This document shows, in pieces, positions 43,750 through 52,779 of a stretch of DNA of 64,000 nt (the first letter of the stretch is position 1; the number at the start of each line of letters is the position of its first letter). Below the pieces are notes generated by a model, which saw only the letters and a list, made by a program, of their open reading frames with translations, was not told the DNA's origin and ran no database searches. The stretch covers positions 240,340,833 to 240,404,832 of the forward strand of contig CM054060.1 in NCBI GenBank assembly GCA_028641055.1. The letters are read 5' to 3'. The translations under genes and the position numbers were made by a program. Source of the DNA: Alopecurus myosuroides (taxonomy: Eukaryota; Streptophyta; Magnoliopsida; Poales; Poaceae).

Positions 43750-44376
43750 GTTCTATTAAATTAAGAAAGTAGACATAGAGGTGCATAGCTATTATCCAGC
43801 AAATAGTATGTAACTCAGAGGGGGTACTGAATATCTGTTTGTTTAAACGGAAAGGCAGCCAAATGAACAGAAAATGTTTATTTGAACACAAACTTGAAAA
43901 ATACCCGATACTAAAAATGTACTATAAGTATGACCAATGAAGAAAGCATTAAAAATTTGGAATCTAAGTGAGCTGGGAGATCACTTCCTCAGCTTCTCTA
44001 ATTTGAGACAATTTGAGGCAAATACCCTATAAATAAGCAGTTCACTGTCAAGTGCATACATGTGTAGTGCAATATGAGGCAACTAATTTACTGCTTTTTG
44101 ATTTTGTTGCCTGTATGTATAGGTCGGAAATGTTGCTACCACATGAGTAAATTGCTTGTATTTTTATAACTTGTTGAGACATGGATCGTTGTCAAAGAGT
44201 TATAAAGAACAACTAGAATGGTTCATTACTGCATTTTACAGCTTCAGTCTATGACAGTGTCGTGTTTTTGTCACATCTCTGTTTGCGCTATTAAAATGTC
44301 TTGACGGTTAGCACTGATTTCTCGGGCATGTCATTAGAACTATTTATTTATCTTGCTTATTGTTTATCAACCTTTT

Positions 44377-44418
44377 CTAGCCTTTTCCCTAGTAGTGCTA
44401 GCCTTTTCCCTAGTAGTG
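44377..44418. repeat. Tandem copies of an inverted CACTA terminus
   Basis: CTAGCCTTTTCCCTAGTAGTG occurs twice in a row (44377-44397 and 44398-44418). It is the reverse complement of the left CACTA end at 42182-42201 over 20 bp. Confidence 0.85.
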
Positions 44419-45430
44419 CATACTGCAATATGCCTACAAATATAATTCATTTTCTATGAGTCAGTTTTTTTATATGCACTATCGATAAGTTTCACCTGCA
44501 TGTCATATTAAGTCAGCACTCAACTTAAGATTTCAGCACCAAAACAGCTTCAGGGCCCTGGCCTGTACGTACTGTTTCAGCACAAGATCATTGCTAGTTG
44601 TCTACAAATAGCTCACCATTAATAAGCATCCAGACACAACAGTGAATAAATGTAGGGAGGCATCACAGAGATCTATGGAATGAGGAAACACACACAACAA
44701 CCATTTCACGTTGACAATGTTTCCAAGCTTCTGAATGCTGCCAACAAATTTTCCAATGGATTAATTTCTGGTTGACAAATCAAGAACTTTCACAATCTTG
44801 AGATTCACTCAAATAAGTAATGTACCAAAGTACCCAAAGAGATGGTGTCTTTATTCATCTTGAAAAGGAGCAATTAGCATGTGAGGCACACAAAACCGCA
44901 AGTCAGACAAGAATTGTACAATGAATAAATATATTGTTTTTTTGTACTTGTATCCTCTTAACCAAATATACTTCTAATTAATAATTCTAAGGAAACTCTT
45001 TAAGCATTGAGCTATATGAGTGTAAAGAAGATAATACTTTCTTTTCTAATGTGCATTTCATATATCATACTTTCGAGGAAAGATAAATGGCTACCTAGAG
45101 TACATCTTTGGTTGTATATTGTGTATTTCATATCCAATAATACCATTAAGTGAAGTGTCTACCGCGTGTTCATCTGAGGTTGTAAACAAGAACTCAACAA
45201 CTTCACTTATCAAGGCCCTGATTTAGAAAGCAGAGTTGCCACTTTGCTAAAATTTTAATGGTAAGAGATGGTATGATACAACTCAGTAACGCTGAACTAT
45301 ATGTATATCTTGCAAAACTTCAAAATGGCACTTCAATATATTAGCTTATTTGTTGCATTGTATTTCCACCAAAGCTTTTTTTGCTAAGTATTTGTGGTTG
45401 AAATTATGCAAGTTTTAGCTGAATCAATAG
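44419..45430. other. Non-coding CACTA interior
   Basis: AT-rich with only short frames; no recognised domain. Confidence 0.45.
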
Positions 45431-45952
45431 GAAAATATGGAAGTATGGTGAGGGTCATACTCGTTGTAGAATAAAATAAAAGAGAACAGAAACCAGAACA
45501 ATTTGTATGGTGGCTCGGTGGTTAGTGGAACCCTTGTGTTCTTCACCGCGGCCACCAGGAGCAGGCGCATGGCGTTCAGGGCCTCGCCGCTGCCGCCCGT
45601 CCCTATCACCTCGTCCTCTTCCAGGCCACACTCCCCGACGGCGACGTCGCGGGTCAAAGGTGAAAGGGGAGATAGGGGAGTGGGCGACGACGGCGTGGAT
45701 GGTAGGGAGGGGGATGGGATGGAGGGGGGCTGGGATGGAGGGGGGATGGGAGGGAGGGGGGCTGACCTGGATCCACAACGACGGAGTGGGCGACGACGGA
45801 GTGGGCGATCTGCTGCTCGACGACCTGCTCTGCTCCTCCTCGACACTGGCGTGGGCGTGGGCTGCTCCTCGATACGGGCGTGGCCGTGGGCGCGGGGATG
45901 GGAGACGACGGCGGCGTGTGGGTGCGGGTGCGGGGTGATGAAGTTCTGGTGA
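45431..45952. other. GC-rich block, possible captured gene fragment
   Basis: A sharp change to GC-rich DNA with overlapping frames on both strands. It includes Ser/Pro- and Gly/Asp-rich low-complexity coding, a GGGATGGGAGG-type run (45715-45765) and a repeat ACGACGGAGTGGGCG twice (45778-45808). On the minus strand a non-repetitive piece reads EEDEVIGTGGSGEALNAM. I do not recognise the product, and the many equally long frames suggest composition rather than a real gene. Confidence 0.35.
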
Positions 45953-47290
45953 CCACTAGTAGAAAACAGGGCATTGAGCCAAGCACATTGGAACCGGTTT
46001 GTGATACAAACCGGTTCTAAAGGTTTTCTCATTTTTTGCAGCGGGTCCCGCAGTTGCTGCAAAAAATGAGAAAGCCTTTAGCACCGGTTTGTAACACAAA
46101 CCGGTCCTAAACCCCTCCCCTAAACCCTATATTCCACCCCGAGCTCAGCTCCATTTTTTCCAGCTCGAGCTCAACTCCTTTTTTGCTCTCTCCTTCCTCT
46201 TGTGAGCTCTAATCCATCCCCATTTTTCTCCACCATTTGTCAAGATTGTTGGTACCCATCCTTTGCTCGTTTTCTTGCTCATTTCATTTTTGTTGTGCTA
46301 GCTAGGTGTTTGATGAAATGCCTAAGCTAGAGAGAGTTAATCATTTGTTATGTATACATATGCAATTTGAGCTCAAATTTAATTATGATTTGTGGTTTTT
46401 TTAAGTGTCGCGCGCCTTGTCCCCTTCCTCACCGCCGTCGATCGCCCCGTCACCGACACAACCTTGGTGAGCCTATTGTTTTTATTTACCAAAACAGATT
46501 TTGATTTGTATGATTTACATATTTACTTGTATATAATTTTTTTATTGTGTAAGATTTTTTATATATATATAGTGCCATGGTTTTGATATCCGTCCCCGTT
46601 GGCCCTCGTCCAGTCTATGATTCGGATGTGGTATATTATCTTTTATAACTACATATTTTCATTTCCTGATTATATGACAATTAATTACGCCGACCAACTT
46701 GACATAGATATTTTTATCTAGGAGGTAGTGGAACCGGAAATGCCAATCGACCCTATTGTTGAGAAGTTACACTTAGTTGAATAAGAAAATGTTGGCTTAA
46801 AAGAAAGAGTGAAAAAAACTGAAGAAAGGTTGGAAAAAACTGAAAGAGAGAAGATGACCTTGGAAAAGGTTCTTGCCGATGTCGTCGATGGTCACAAGAG
46901 CGAGATGGACGCAATGCGCCTGAAGATTAGAAAATATGCAATTAGTAAAGAGGCTTGGTATCATTATGCCGTTGGGTCAATTGTTACCTTTGTTGCGATT
47001 TTGATCGCATTTGTTGTTGTTTTTAAATGCATTAATTAGAGAGAGTTTTAACGTGTATGGTCACTACGCTACTTTTGGTTTTAATGTGTGATGAACAATT
47101 TGTAATTAATTAATTAATTTAGTCATGATGATTTAGCATAATGGTTGTTGATAAATTTATATAATGCAGATGAACTTGAGGACATTGTTGATGAGTCTGA
47201 TGATGATCTTCGTCAGGTCATTCGTGAAGAACAGATAAACTGCGCAAGTGAAAACGAGAGGTTGAAGTTGGAGCGCATGTTAGGGCGACG
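45953..47290 (+). mobile_element. Second CACTA transposon, 5' end and partial body
   Basis: Starts with the canonical CACTAGTAGAAAACAGGGC and subterminal inverted ACCGGTTTGTGATACAAACCGGT-type repeats (45990-46115, two AACCGGTTTGT pairs). No matching right end (GTTTTCTACTAGTG) is seen before the outer element's subterminal repeats begin near 47390, so it is truncated. It includes the coiled-coil/membrane frame at 46722-47039. Confidence 0.7.
46722..47039 (+). pseudogene. Coiled-coil and single-membrane-span protein of the second CACTA
   Basis: After an acceptor (TTATCTAG) the frame reads EVVEPEMPIDPIVEKLHLVE, then TAA, then ENVGLKERVKKTEERLEKTE, continuing to a stop at 47039. The TAA stands where a Glu codon would fit, so it is probably a point nonsense change. 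Residues after it form a charged coiled coil followed by AVGSIVTFVAILIAFVVVF, one clear membrane span near the C-terminus. An ATG at 46809 could start a 76-residue product. I recall similar frames as recurring CACTA-associated genes in wheat; function unknown. Confidence 0.55.
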
Positions 47291-47389
47291 ATCGCCCCAG
47301 GAAGAGGGTTCCTGCCAAGGTGACGGCGGCGTTTGGTGTTCGATCTGTTCTGCGCGCAAGAGAGAGAAAGAAAGGGTGCGGGTGTATTA

Positions 47390-47650
47390 GCACAGCGAGG
47401 GCTTACCCCAGGCGCTTCTGCAAAAATTCGCCTGGGGTATGTGTTATACCGGAGGCGAACATGTACGTTATTCGCCTGGGGTAAAGGAAGAGTGCCAGGG
47501 GTGGTGATGGGTGGCCCTGCCACACTTTACCCAGGCGCATCCGGAATTGGTTCACCTGGGGTAACAGACTTACCCCATGCGCATAGTGCTCCTGTTCGCC
47601 TGCGCTAAGTAGCCCAGCCGCATCGACTTGCGTGTTCGCCTGTGGTAGGA
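47390..47650. repeat. Right subterminal repeats of the CACTA element
   Basis: About eight copies of TTCGCCTGGGGTA or TTACCCCAGGCG, the same motif as at 42230-42440, leading to the right end at 47680. Confidence 0.82.
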
Positions 47651-47683
47651 TATGCTGCTATAAGCAAATCTCTAGTAGTGACA

Positions 47684-48176
47684 AGCTCATCTTCCTCAAC
47701 GTCTTTCCCGGCTGCAGCGAGCTCGGAGGAGAACCCTTTCATCTTGGCGAAGTATTGGGCGGCGGTGAGATCATTTTTCTTTGTGTTGTTCATAGCACCC
47801 CGGAGGCTATTGATCCTGGAACGAGAGTGAGAGGAGAACATATTTGTGATTACACTCCATACCTCGGTGGTTGTTTCGAGTCCAACCACATGTAACAGGA
47901 TTCCAGGAGAGAAGGAGTTGAGGAGGAACGTCAGCACCGACTGATCCCACACAACCCATGCGGCGTAGGCAGGATTTGGGGTGACAATCTTCTGCCCCTT
48001 TGCATCTTCGGTCTCAAGGGTTTTGGGTGGTGCAGCAGATCCGTCAAGCAGACCACCAGCTTGGGCGCTGCGGATCGAAGGAGACACCAGAACATGAAGT
48101 TGCCTCCGTTCAGCTTTTGTGACGGCGGCGTGCCGAGGGCAGAGGCGAGGCCGCTTGATGTCGTTGATGATGACAT
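47684..48176 (-). pseudogene. Copia gag, N-terminal part
   Basis: From ATG 48176 (MSSSTTSSGLASALGTPPSQ) the frame carries KLNGGNFMFWCLLRSA, the conserved start of copia gag. It shifts frame near 48060, continues with PNPAYAAWVVWDQSVLTFLL and SRSRINSLRGAMNN to KGFSSELAAAGKDVEEDEL, and there meets the CACTA insertion. These are the DUF4219/UBN2-type gag blocks that form the particle protein. The frame shift makes it non-functional. Confidence 0.72.
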
Positions 48177-48390
48177 GACGACAGAGGTTTCTTGGTTGTG
48201 CTTTTTCGGTTTTGAAGGTTGTGGCTTTGGATTTGGGCGTCTTGATCTTGCTTGCAGTCGTAGGTTTTTGTCATGGGTTTTGACTTTGGATTGTTCTGGC
48301 TTGACATTGGATAATGGCTTGATCGTGGTGTTTGGGATCTAGGGTTTTTGAGTTTTCTCGGGAGCGGCGGCTAGGTTAGGAAGAAGCTCG

Positions 48391-48402
48391 TTCTGATACC
48401 AC
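48391..48402 (-). promoter_or_regulatory. Copia primer-binding site
   Basis: TGGTATCAGAAC on the minus strand, the common plant copia primer site complementary to initiator methionine tRNA, upstream of gag and next to the putative LTR end at 48405. Confidence 0.7.
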
Positions 48403-48404
48403 GT

Positions 48405-48522
48405 TGGTCGTATTGGCGGAAGACGATGCCGGTTAGGGTCATCGGGTTACGTGTTTATATTGGTGAGGAAAGTAGGGTGGAGACTCTCCATACGTAGCGT
48501 CCAAGGAATACATATTTCAACA
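48405..48522 (-). repeat. Putative short copia 5' LTR
   Basis: 118 bp with TGTTGAAATATG at one end and ATACGACCA at the other (minus strand) and a TATAAAC box. It abuts the primer site. The second LTR was not found, so the boundaries rest on TG/CA ends alone. Confidence 0.45.
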
Positions 48523-48908
48523 GAACTTTGGTTAATTTGATTTGAAACGGATACTAGTGCAGCGCAGCTAGCAGAATATCACTAGTAAACAATTCCCAAG
48601 CGAGATGAGATTCGTCTCATATGATCACTGGTGCAATATTAGCATTAATCAAGCCATGAGATCAGTAAAACATAATGAAATTACCAGCCATAAACTGGGC
48701 CATAAATCCGAACTGCACATCCACCATAAATTACAACACCCACAGCAACAGCAACACCAACAGTGCAGGCGTAGGTTACTCACCGAGAATCAACACAGAA
48801 CATGCATGGACAGCATCCCTGAACGCCCCTGAAGTATTGTTGTGCACCAACCTTACCAGATCAGCAATGACGGCACGTTCTCGTGATCGATCGATAGGAT
48901 ATGATGTC
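48523..48908. other. Downstream region of the tetraspanin gene
   Basis: No gene. The part nearest 48909 is presumably the 3' UTR of the minus-strand tetraspanin. Confidence 0.5.
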
Positions 48909-49826
48909 TCAGCACTTGCGGCGGCCCCAGATGACCCCTGCGTTCTTGTAGGCCCTCCAGGCGAGGAGGTAGACGAAGACGAGCGCGACGGTGGCGACGA
49001 CGAGGACGACGTTGACCTTGTGCCACTTACTACGCATCGCCGCCAGGAGGCCCGCGCGGCACGATTCGCACTCGTAGCAGAGCTGCCCAGGGTCGTTGCT
49101 CCACAGCCCGCAGTCCTGGTCAGGGGCGCGCGCCGGGTTCGTCCACACCGTCGGGCCCACGTAGCCGAACCCGCACGCCGACGGCGGCTTGCAGCAGCCG
49201 GACTGCACCGACATCCACCAAGGAATTCAGAGTACATTTACAGTTGCCCAACTGAATTTAAGTATCACCAGTTATTCATTCCTAGACTCGCCACGACATA
49301 GATAGAGATATACCTGGAGCGGCGTGAGGTTGGACTGGTAGAACTGGTCGGCGGTGACGAAGCTGGCCTGGCGCGCGAGCTTCCTGCAGGTGTCGGAGTC
49401 GGCGAGGCAGGACATGATCCCCTCCCAGCGCGCGGGGTCGTCGGAGACGTAGCCGCGGAGCCACATGGAGAAGCCGTCGAGGCGGTACTCGTCGTAGGCG
49501 CGGCCGAGCACCGGGTAGGCCCCCGAGCCGCGGGTGACGGCGAAGGCGAAGACGAGGAGCGCGAGGAGGAGGACGATGAGCGCCCCCAGGGCGACGAGGT
49601 AGAAGGCGAGGAGGCGGCGGCGGTCCCAGTAGGCGCCGACGAACCCCGCCAGCGCCACCAGGAGGACGAGCCCGCCCATGATGGCCACGGGCCACCGCGC
49701 CAGCCGCGCGCACGCCTCCCCCTGCGCCGACGCGAACCAGAGCCCCGACGCGATTATGGGCACCGCGCAGATCACCGCCAGCAGCGCCACGCACGCCGTT
49801 ATCTTGTTGCTCTTGCTCCCCGCCAT
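48909..49826 (-). CDS. Tetraspanin
   Basis: Exon 1 is 49826-49314 (171 codons, MAGSKSNKITACVALLAVIC), a GT...AG intron is 49313-49203, and exon 2 is 49202-48909 (97 codons plus stop), for 268 residues, normal for plant tetraspanins. Four membrane spans are visible: about residues 8-30, 46-66 (VAIMGGLVLLVALAGFVGAY), 74-97 (FYLVALGALIVLLLALLVFA) and 227-250 (VNVVLVVATVALVFVYLLAW). The large loop has the plant hallmark GCCKPPSACGFGYVGPTVW and further cysteines (CGLW, LCYECESC). Tetraspanins organise membrane microdomains, here probably at the plasma membrane; the partner is unknown. The frame is intact and very GC-rich, and it is the only conventional intact host gene in the window. The subgroup was not resolved. 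Confidence 0.95.
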
Positions 49827-49878
49827 GGCTCCAGGCTCTAGCTGCGTTGACGCTGCTGTTCTCGGTCTGTCTGCCCGT

Positions 49879-49886
49879 ACTTATAG
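49879..49886 (-). promoter_or_regulatory. TATA box of the tetraspanin gene
   Basis: CTATAAGT on the minus strand, about 55 bp before the ATG at 49826, implying a short leader. Confidence 0.55.
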
Positions 49887-49903
49887 CGTGTGTTCTTATT
49901 GGC

Positions 49904-50608
49904 ACGGCGCGGGGTGTCGGTCTCTCCAGCTACATACTGCCTTCTAATTTCTTCTTTTTCGTGGGTGGGAGGATGGTCGATGAGTCGACAGAAAAGGGTT
50001 TTGCTGTCTTGGCAAAGGTGGCGTGGCGGGGTTTATGGGACTGGCATGTGGGACCGGGTAAAAGCTAGCGTGACGCCCAGCTAGCCAACGCCGACGTAGC
50101 GAGGGCCTAGCCGGTAGCCGCCGAGTGGCTTGTCAGCGTGTTAAGCGTGTGTGTAGGAGACTGAAATTGTTAGGACGGTAAGGTATGGGCATGGCTGCTT
50201 TGCTTTCACATGCCACGTCGATCCACTAGAGCCATGCACGATAGGAAAAGAGAGGCAGAAATAAGCAAATCTGAGAAAAAGAATAGGTAGAAAGACTCCC
50301 AGTACCGGTAGTATATGTACCAGTAGGCCCGGAAGTATGGTGTGGTACCCTAATATAATGACCGGATGGTGAATGGCATCGTGGTCAATCAAGAAATTGC
50401 ACAAAGCAAGGAACCGGCGCGCTTTGGTTCTTTTCAACTGCCCGCGCACCGCGCAGCGGCACGACCATGGCATGGTCTTTACAGTTCACGTCCACGCTGT
50501 ATGTGTCCAAAATCGGACAAGTGAGTCATTTAGCGTGGCATGCTCTAGCGTCCAACATTAGCTTGCTAGTAGTGCTGCATGTTACGCACTAGAGCGAAAA
50601 CGACACAG
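49904..50608. other. Tetraspanin upstream region
   Basis: No gene or transposon recognised. It probably contains the promoter-proximal sequence of the tetraspanin. Confidence 0.5.
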
Positions 50609-50617
50609 TTAATCTCG

Positions 50618-50811
50618 AAAAATAATTAGATAAGACCTGGTCTATAAATTCAGCCACGTGGACCAACTTTACATCTAAACAGGGAAGAGAAAAAACACAA
50701 AATTTAAATGTCTATTTTTAGATCTAAACTGCCATGCATGCAACATGTCAATTGCTGGAGTTGGTCCACATGGCTGAATTTGTAGGCCAGGTCTCATATA
50801 ATTATTTTCCA
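50618..50811. mobile_element. Mutator-type MITE
   Basis: 194 bp with inverted repeats of about 48 bp (AATAATTAGATAAGACCTGG and its near inverse) and a perfect 9 bp TSD TTAATCTCG (50609-50617 and 50812-50820), as in Mutator-like MITEs. It lies about 0.8-1 kb upstream of the tetraspanin. Confidence 0.9.
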
Positions 50812-50820
50812 TTAATCTCG

Positions 50821-51332
50821 CATCGCCTCTGCTGTCGGTCTAGCTGACATGATTGAGGGCCCTTTGATTCAAAGGAATCGTTTGTAGTATTGCTCCCTAT
50901 GAGAATTTTTTCTATATCACTTGTTTGATTTATAGGACGGTATCCTATAAAAAATAATCGTATAAGAATCATGTATTGTAAATCCTATAGGAAAATACCC
51001 TGAGGTACAACCTCATGAAAATTTTCTTCACCACAATCAAAGGGAACTCCTATCCCATAGGATTCAACTAGACATGCTATCTCAATCCTACAGGATTTCT
51101 ATTGCTATATTTTTTTTCTTTCGCGCTCATACGTCATGTGAAAAGCTTTAACATTGTGAGAATAAAGAAAATATATTTTACTACAACGGATTAAACTTTT
51201 TACCCCGTGTACCTACATTTGCGATATACTCTGTATAAAAAACTAGTGGACACACCCGCGCGTTGCCGCGGAAATGAAAGATGATTTTCAAATACAAACA
51301 AAGTACAAATCGTATTGAAATGCACTTTGTAA
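50821..51332. other. Intergenic DNA, possible degenerate MITE
   Basis: Partly foldback sequence around 50870-51110 (CCTATAGGAAA and its inverse, TTTCTTTCG) may be an old MITE, but ends and TSD could not be fixed. Near 51243 is CTAGTGGACACACCCGCGCG, the CCCGCGCGTTG-type dispersed motif. Confidence 0.4.
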
Positions 51333-52138
51333 GAGCATCTCTAGCAGTAAACCACAAAACTGAAAACCATGGTTTTCACTTCCAAAAAAGCATGTTTTAA
51401 GTGTCGAATTTATCCGCGACGTAGCAGACCCCGAAAAAACAAACCGTAAAACAGAATATTCTCCGTGGTCGTCTTCTTCATTGTGCTTTCCCCAATTCCT
51501 CCATGTACACCGATCGGTAAAAATAGCATAGAGCTGAGCTAACTTTTGTGGCACATCGTAATCAACTAGTATACTAGCTCATAATCACCAATGAGCTGAG
51601 CTAACTTTTGCTAATCACCAATCGGTAGAAAATCATCGAGTTAGCTTTTGTCTGTATAATCTCCCACGGGCGCGGTCAGCTGGCCACGATGAAGGCCCCC
51701 GCGAGCACGGGCATGCACAGACAGCCACGGCGAGGTAGCTGTGAAGCCCCCCGCGAGGACAGAGGAAGCCCCCGCGAGCGGGGAGGCATGGCCGGCCACA
51801 ACGATCCAGTTTGCTTGCATGTCTGGGATGGAGGGAGCGCGAGCCACATCGACTGAAGCGAGGTGGCCGAAGCGGAGCCACGGGACGCACGGTGGCGGGG
51901 ATGGGAAATGGATAGTGGGATTTTCATCTCGCGAGCGTTGACTTTTTTACGGTCCCCCCTCAGTCTCGCCTCCAAACACAATAAATACAAGGGTCGTGGG
52001 GGTGAATTTTCGGTGACCTCTAAACGGTTTACGAGTTTGACCACTTTTATGGGCTTCAGACGTTTTTTTACACCACAGACCGTAAATGCCGGATTTTTAC
52101 GGTTTTGGTCAGTTATACAGGTACTGCTAGAGATGCTC
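51333..52138. mobile_element. PIF/Harbinger-type non-autonomous element
   Basis: 806 bp, perfect 17 bp inverted ends GAGCATCTCTAGCAGTA, flanked by TAA (51330-51332 and 52139-52141). The middle (51660-51960) is GC-rich with Arg/Pro-rich frames on both strands but no recognisable protein. Ends resemble the Harbinger-type ends at 29390 and 54914. Confidence 0.85.
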
Positions 52139-52141
52139 TAA

Positions 52142-52614
52142 GAAAACTCGTGCATCCACGTGGATGAAATGGGCAGATGACTTGACATCCTGCATGAAAA
52201 ATTATAAACATCAAAATTTATATGCACCAAAGAAAAAAATCATGCATGCATGCTGGGCTGCTTGATGATTTGGATCAACTTTATAAATATGCATGCAAGT
52301 TCATGGGCATGCACTTTGCCAAAAAGAAAACAATAATGCAAAGAAATGTAAAGAGTATTTTGGATTTGCATTTCAAAACAATAAAAAAACAAAGCATGTA
52401 ATAGAAGGATGTACAAAATGTGAAGAACTTCTCGACTGTAGTTTCCTTTTCCTCCTCTTGCAGACATTGTTTTGTGCATGTTGTTAATTTAAGTCAACTC
52501 AACTTTACAACCATACAAAATATTACCAAAATATCGACACAACATGCAAGAAAAGGTTTTATATATCCTCGTTCTGATCAAGTCCCCTTTATACTGTCCT
52601 AGTGTATTATCAAT
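52142..52614. other. AT-rich intergenic DNA
   Basis: No gene or transposon boundary recognised. Confidence 0.5.
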
Positions 52615-52622
52615 CTGGTCGA

Positions 52623-52779
52623 CAGTGGCGGGGCTCTACAGAAAATTCTGGACGGGCCAACTCAAAGAAGACCACGTACTTTATGCTTATATATTCCAAT
52701 TGACCTTGCAAACTTCAGCGTTTTGGGCTGGGCTGGATGGGCCATGGCCCATTTTGGCTTCAACGGAGCTCCGCCACTG
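52623..52779. mobile_element. hAT-type MITE
   Basis: 157 bp with ends CAGTGGCGGGGCT and AGCTCCGCCACTG and TSD CTGGTCGA / CTGGTCAA (52615-52622 and 52780-52787). Same family as the MITE at 35005-35142. Its right-hand 25 bp recur at 53833-53857 owing to the tandem duplication. Confidence 0.88.

Larger units (their letters stand above)
42182..47680. mobile_element. CACTA transposon inserted in copia gag, with captured B3-like gene
   Basis: 5.5 kb beginning CACTACTAGGGAAAAGGCTA and ending with the inverse of CACTACTAGAGATTTGC, flanked by ACA on both sides (42179-42181 and 47681-47683). Subterminal regions at both ends (42230-42440; 47390-47650) carry many direct and inverted copies of TTCGCCTGGGGTA, the transposase-binding-type repeats expected in CACTA elements. 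No TNP2-type transposase was found. Inside are a three-exon B3-like gene and a fragment of another CACTA starting at 45953. Confidence 0.8.
41221..48522 (-). mobile_element. Degenerate copia element, minus strand, interrupted by CACTA
   Basis: On the minus strand, a short putative LTR (48522-48405), a primer site (48402-48391) and gag (48176-47684, resuming 42181 to about 41500) are present. Pol is missing and the left boundary is unclear. A CACTA transposon (42182-47680) lies in gag, and reading continues in phase if it and one ACA are removed. Confidence 0.65.

Noticed and set aside
42182..44397. Calling this as the CACTA element limits
   Set aside because: TIRs match over 20 bp, but the 3 bp flanks do not (ACA versus CTA), whereas 47680 gives ACA on both sides and lets copia gag continue in frame. 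Kept as a finding instead.
45503..46062. Several 100-200 codon frames on both strands
   Set aside because: All are low-complexity products of a GC-rich block; no one frame is favoured, and no promoter or domain is visible.
48675..49301. 208-codon plus-strand frame across tetraspanin exon 2
   Set aside because: Antisense shadow of the GC-rich exon 2 and intron; no known domain.
49282..49905. 207-codon minus-strand Arg/Pro-rich frame
   Set aside because: It overlaps tetraspanin exon 1 in another frame, starts upstream of the TATA box and has no membrane spans or domain.
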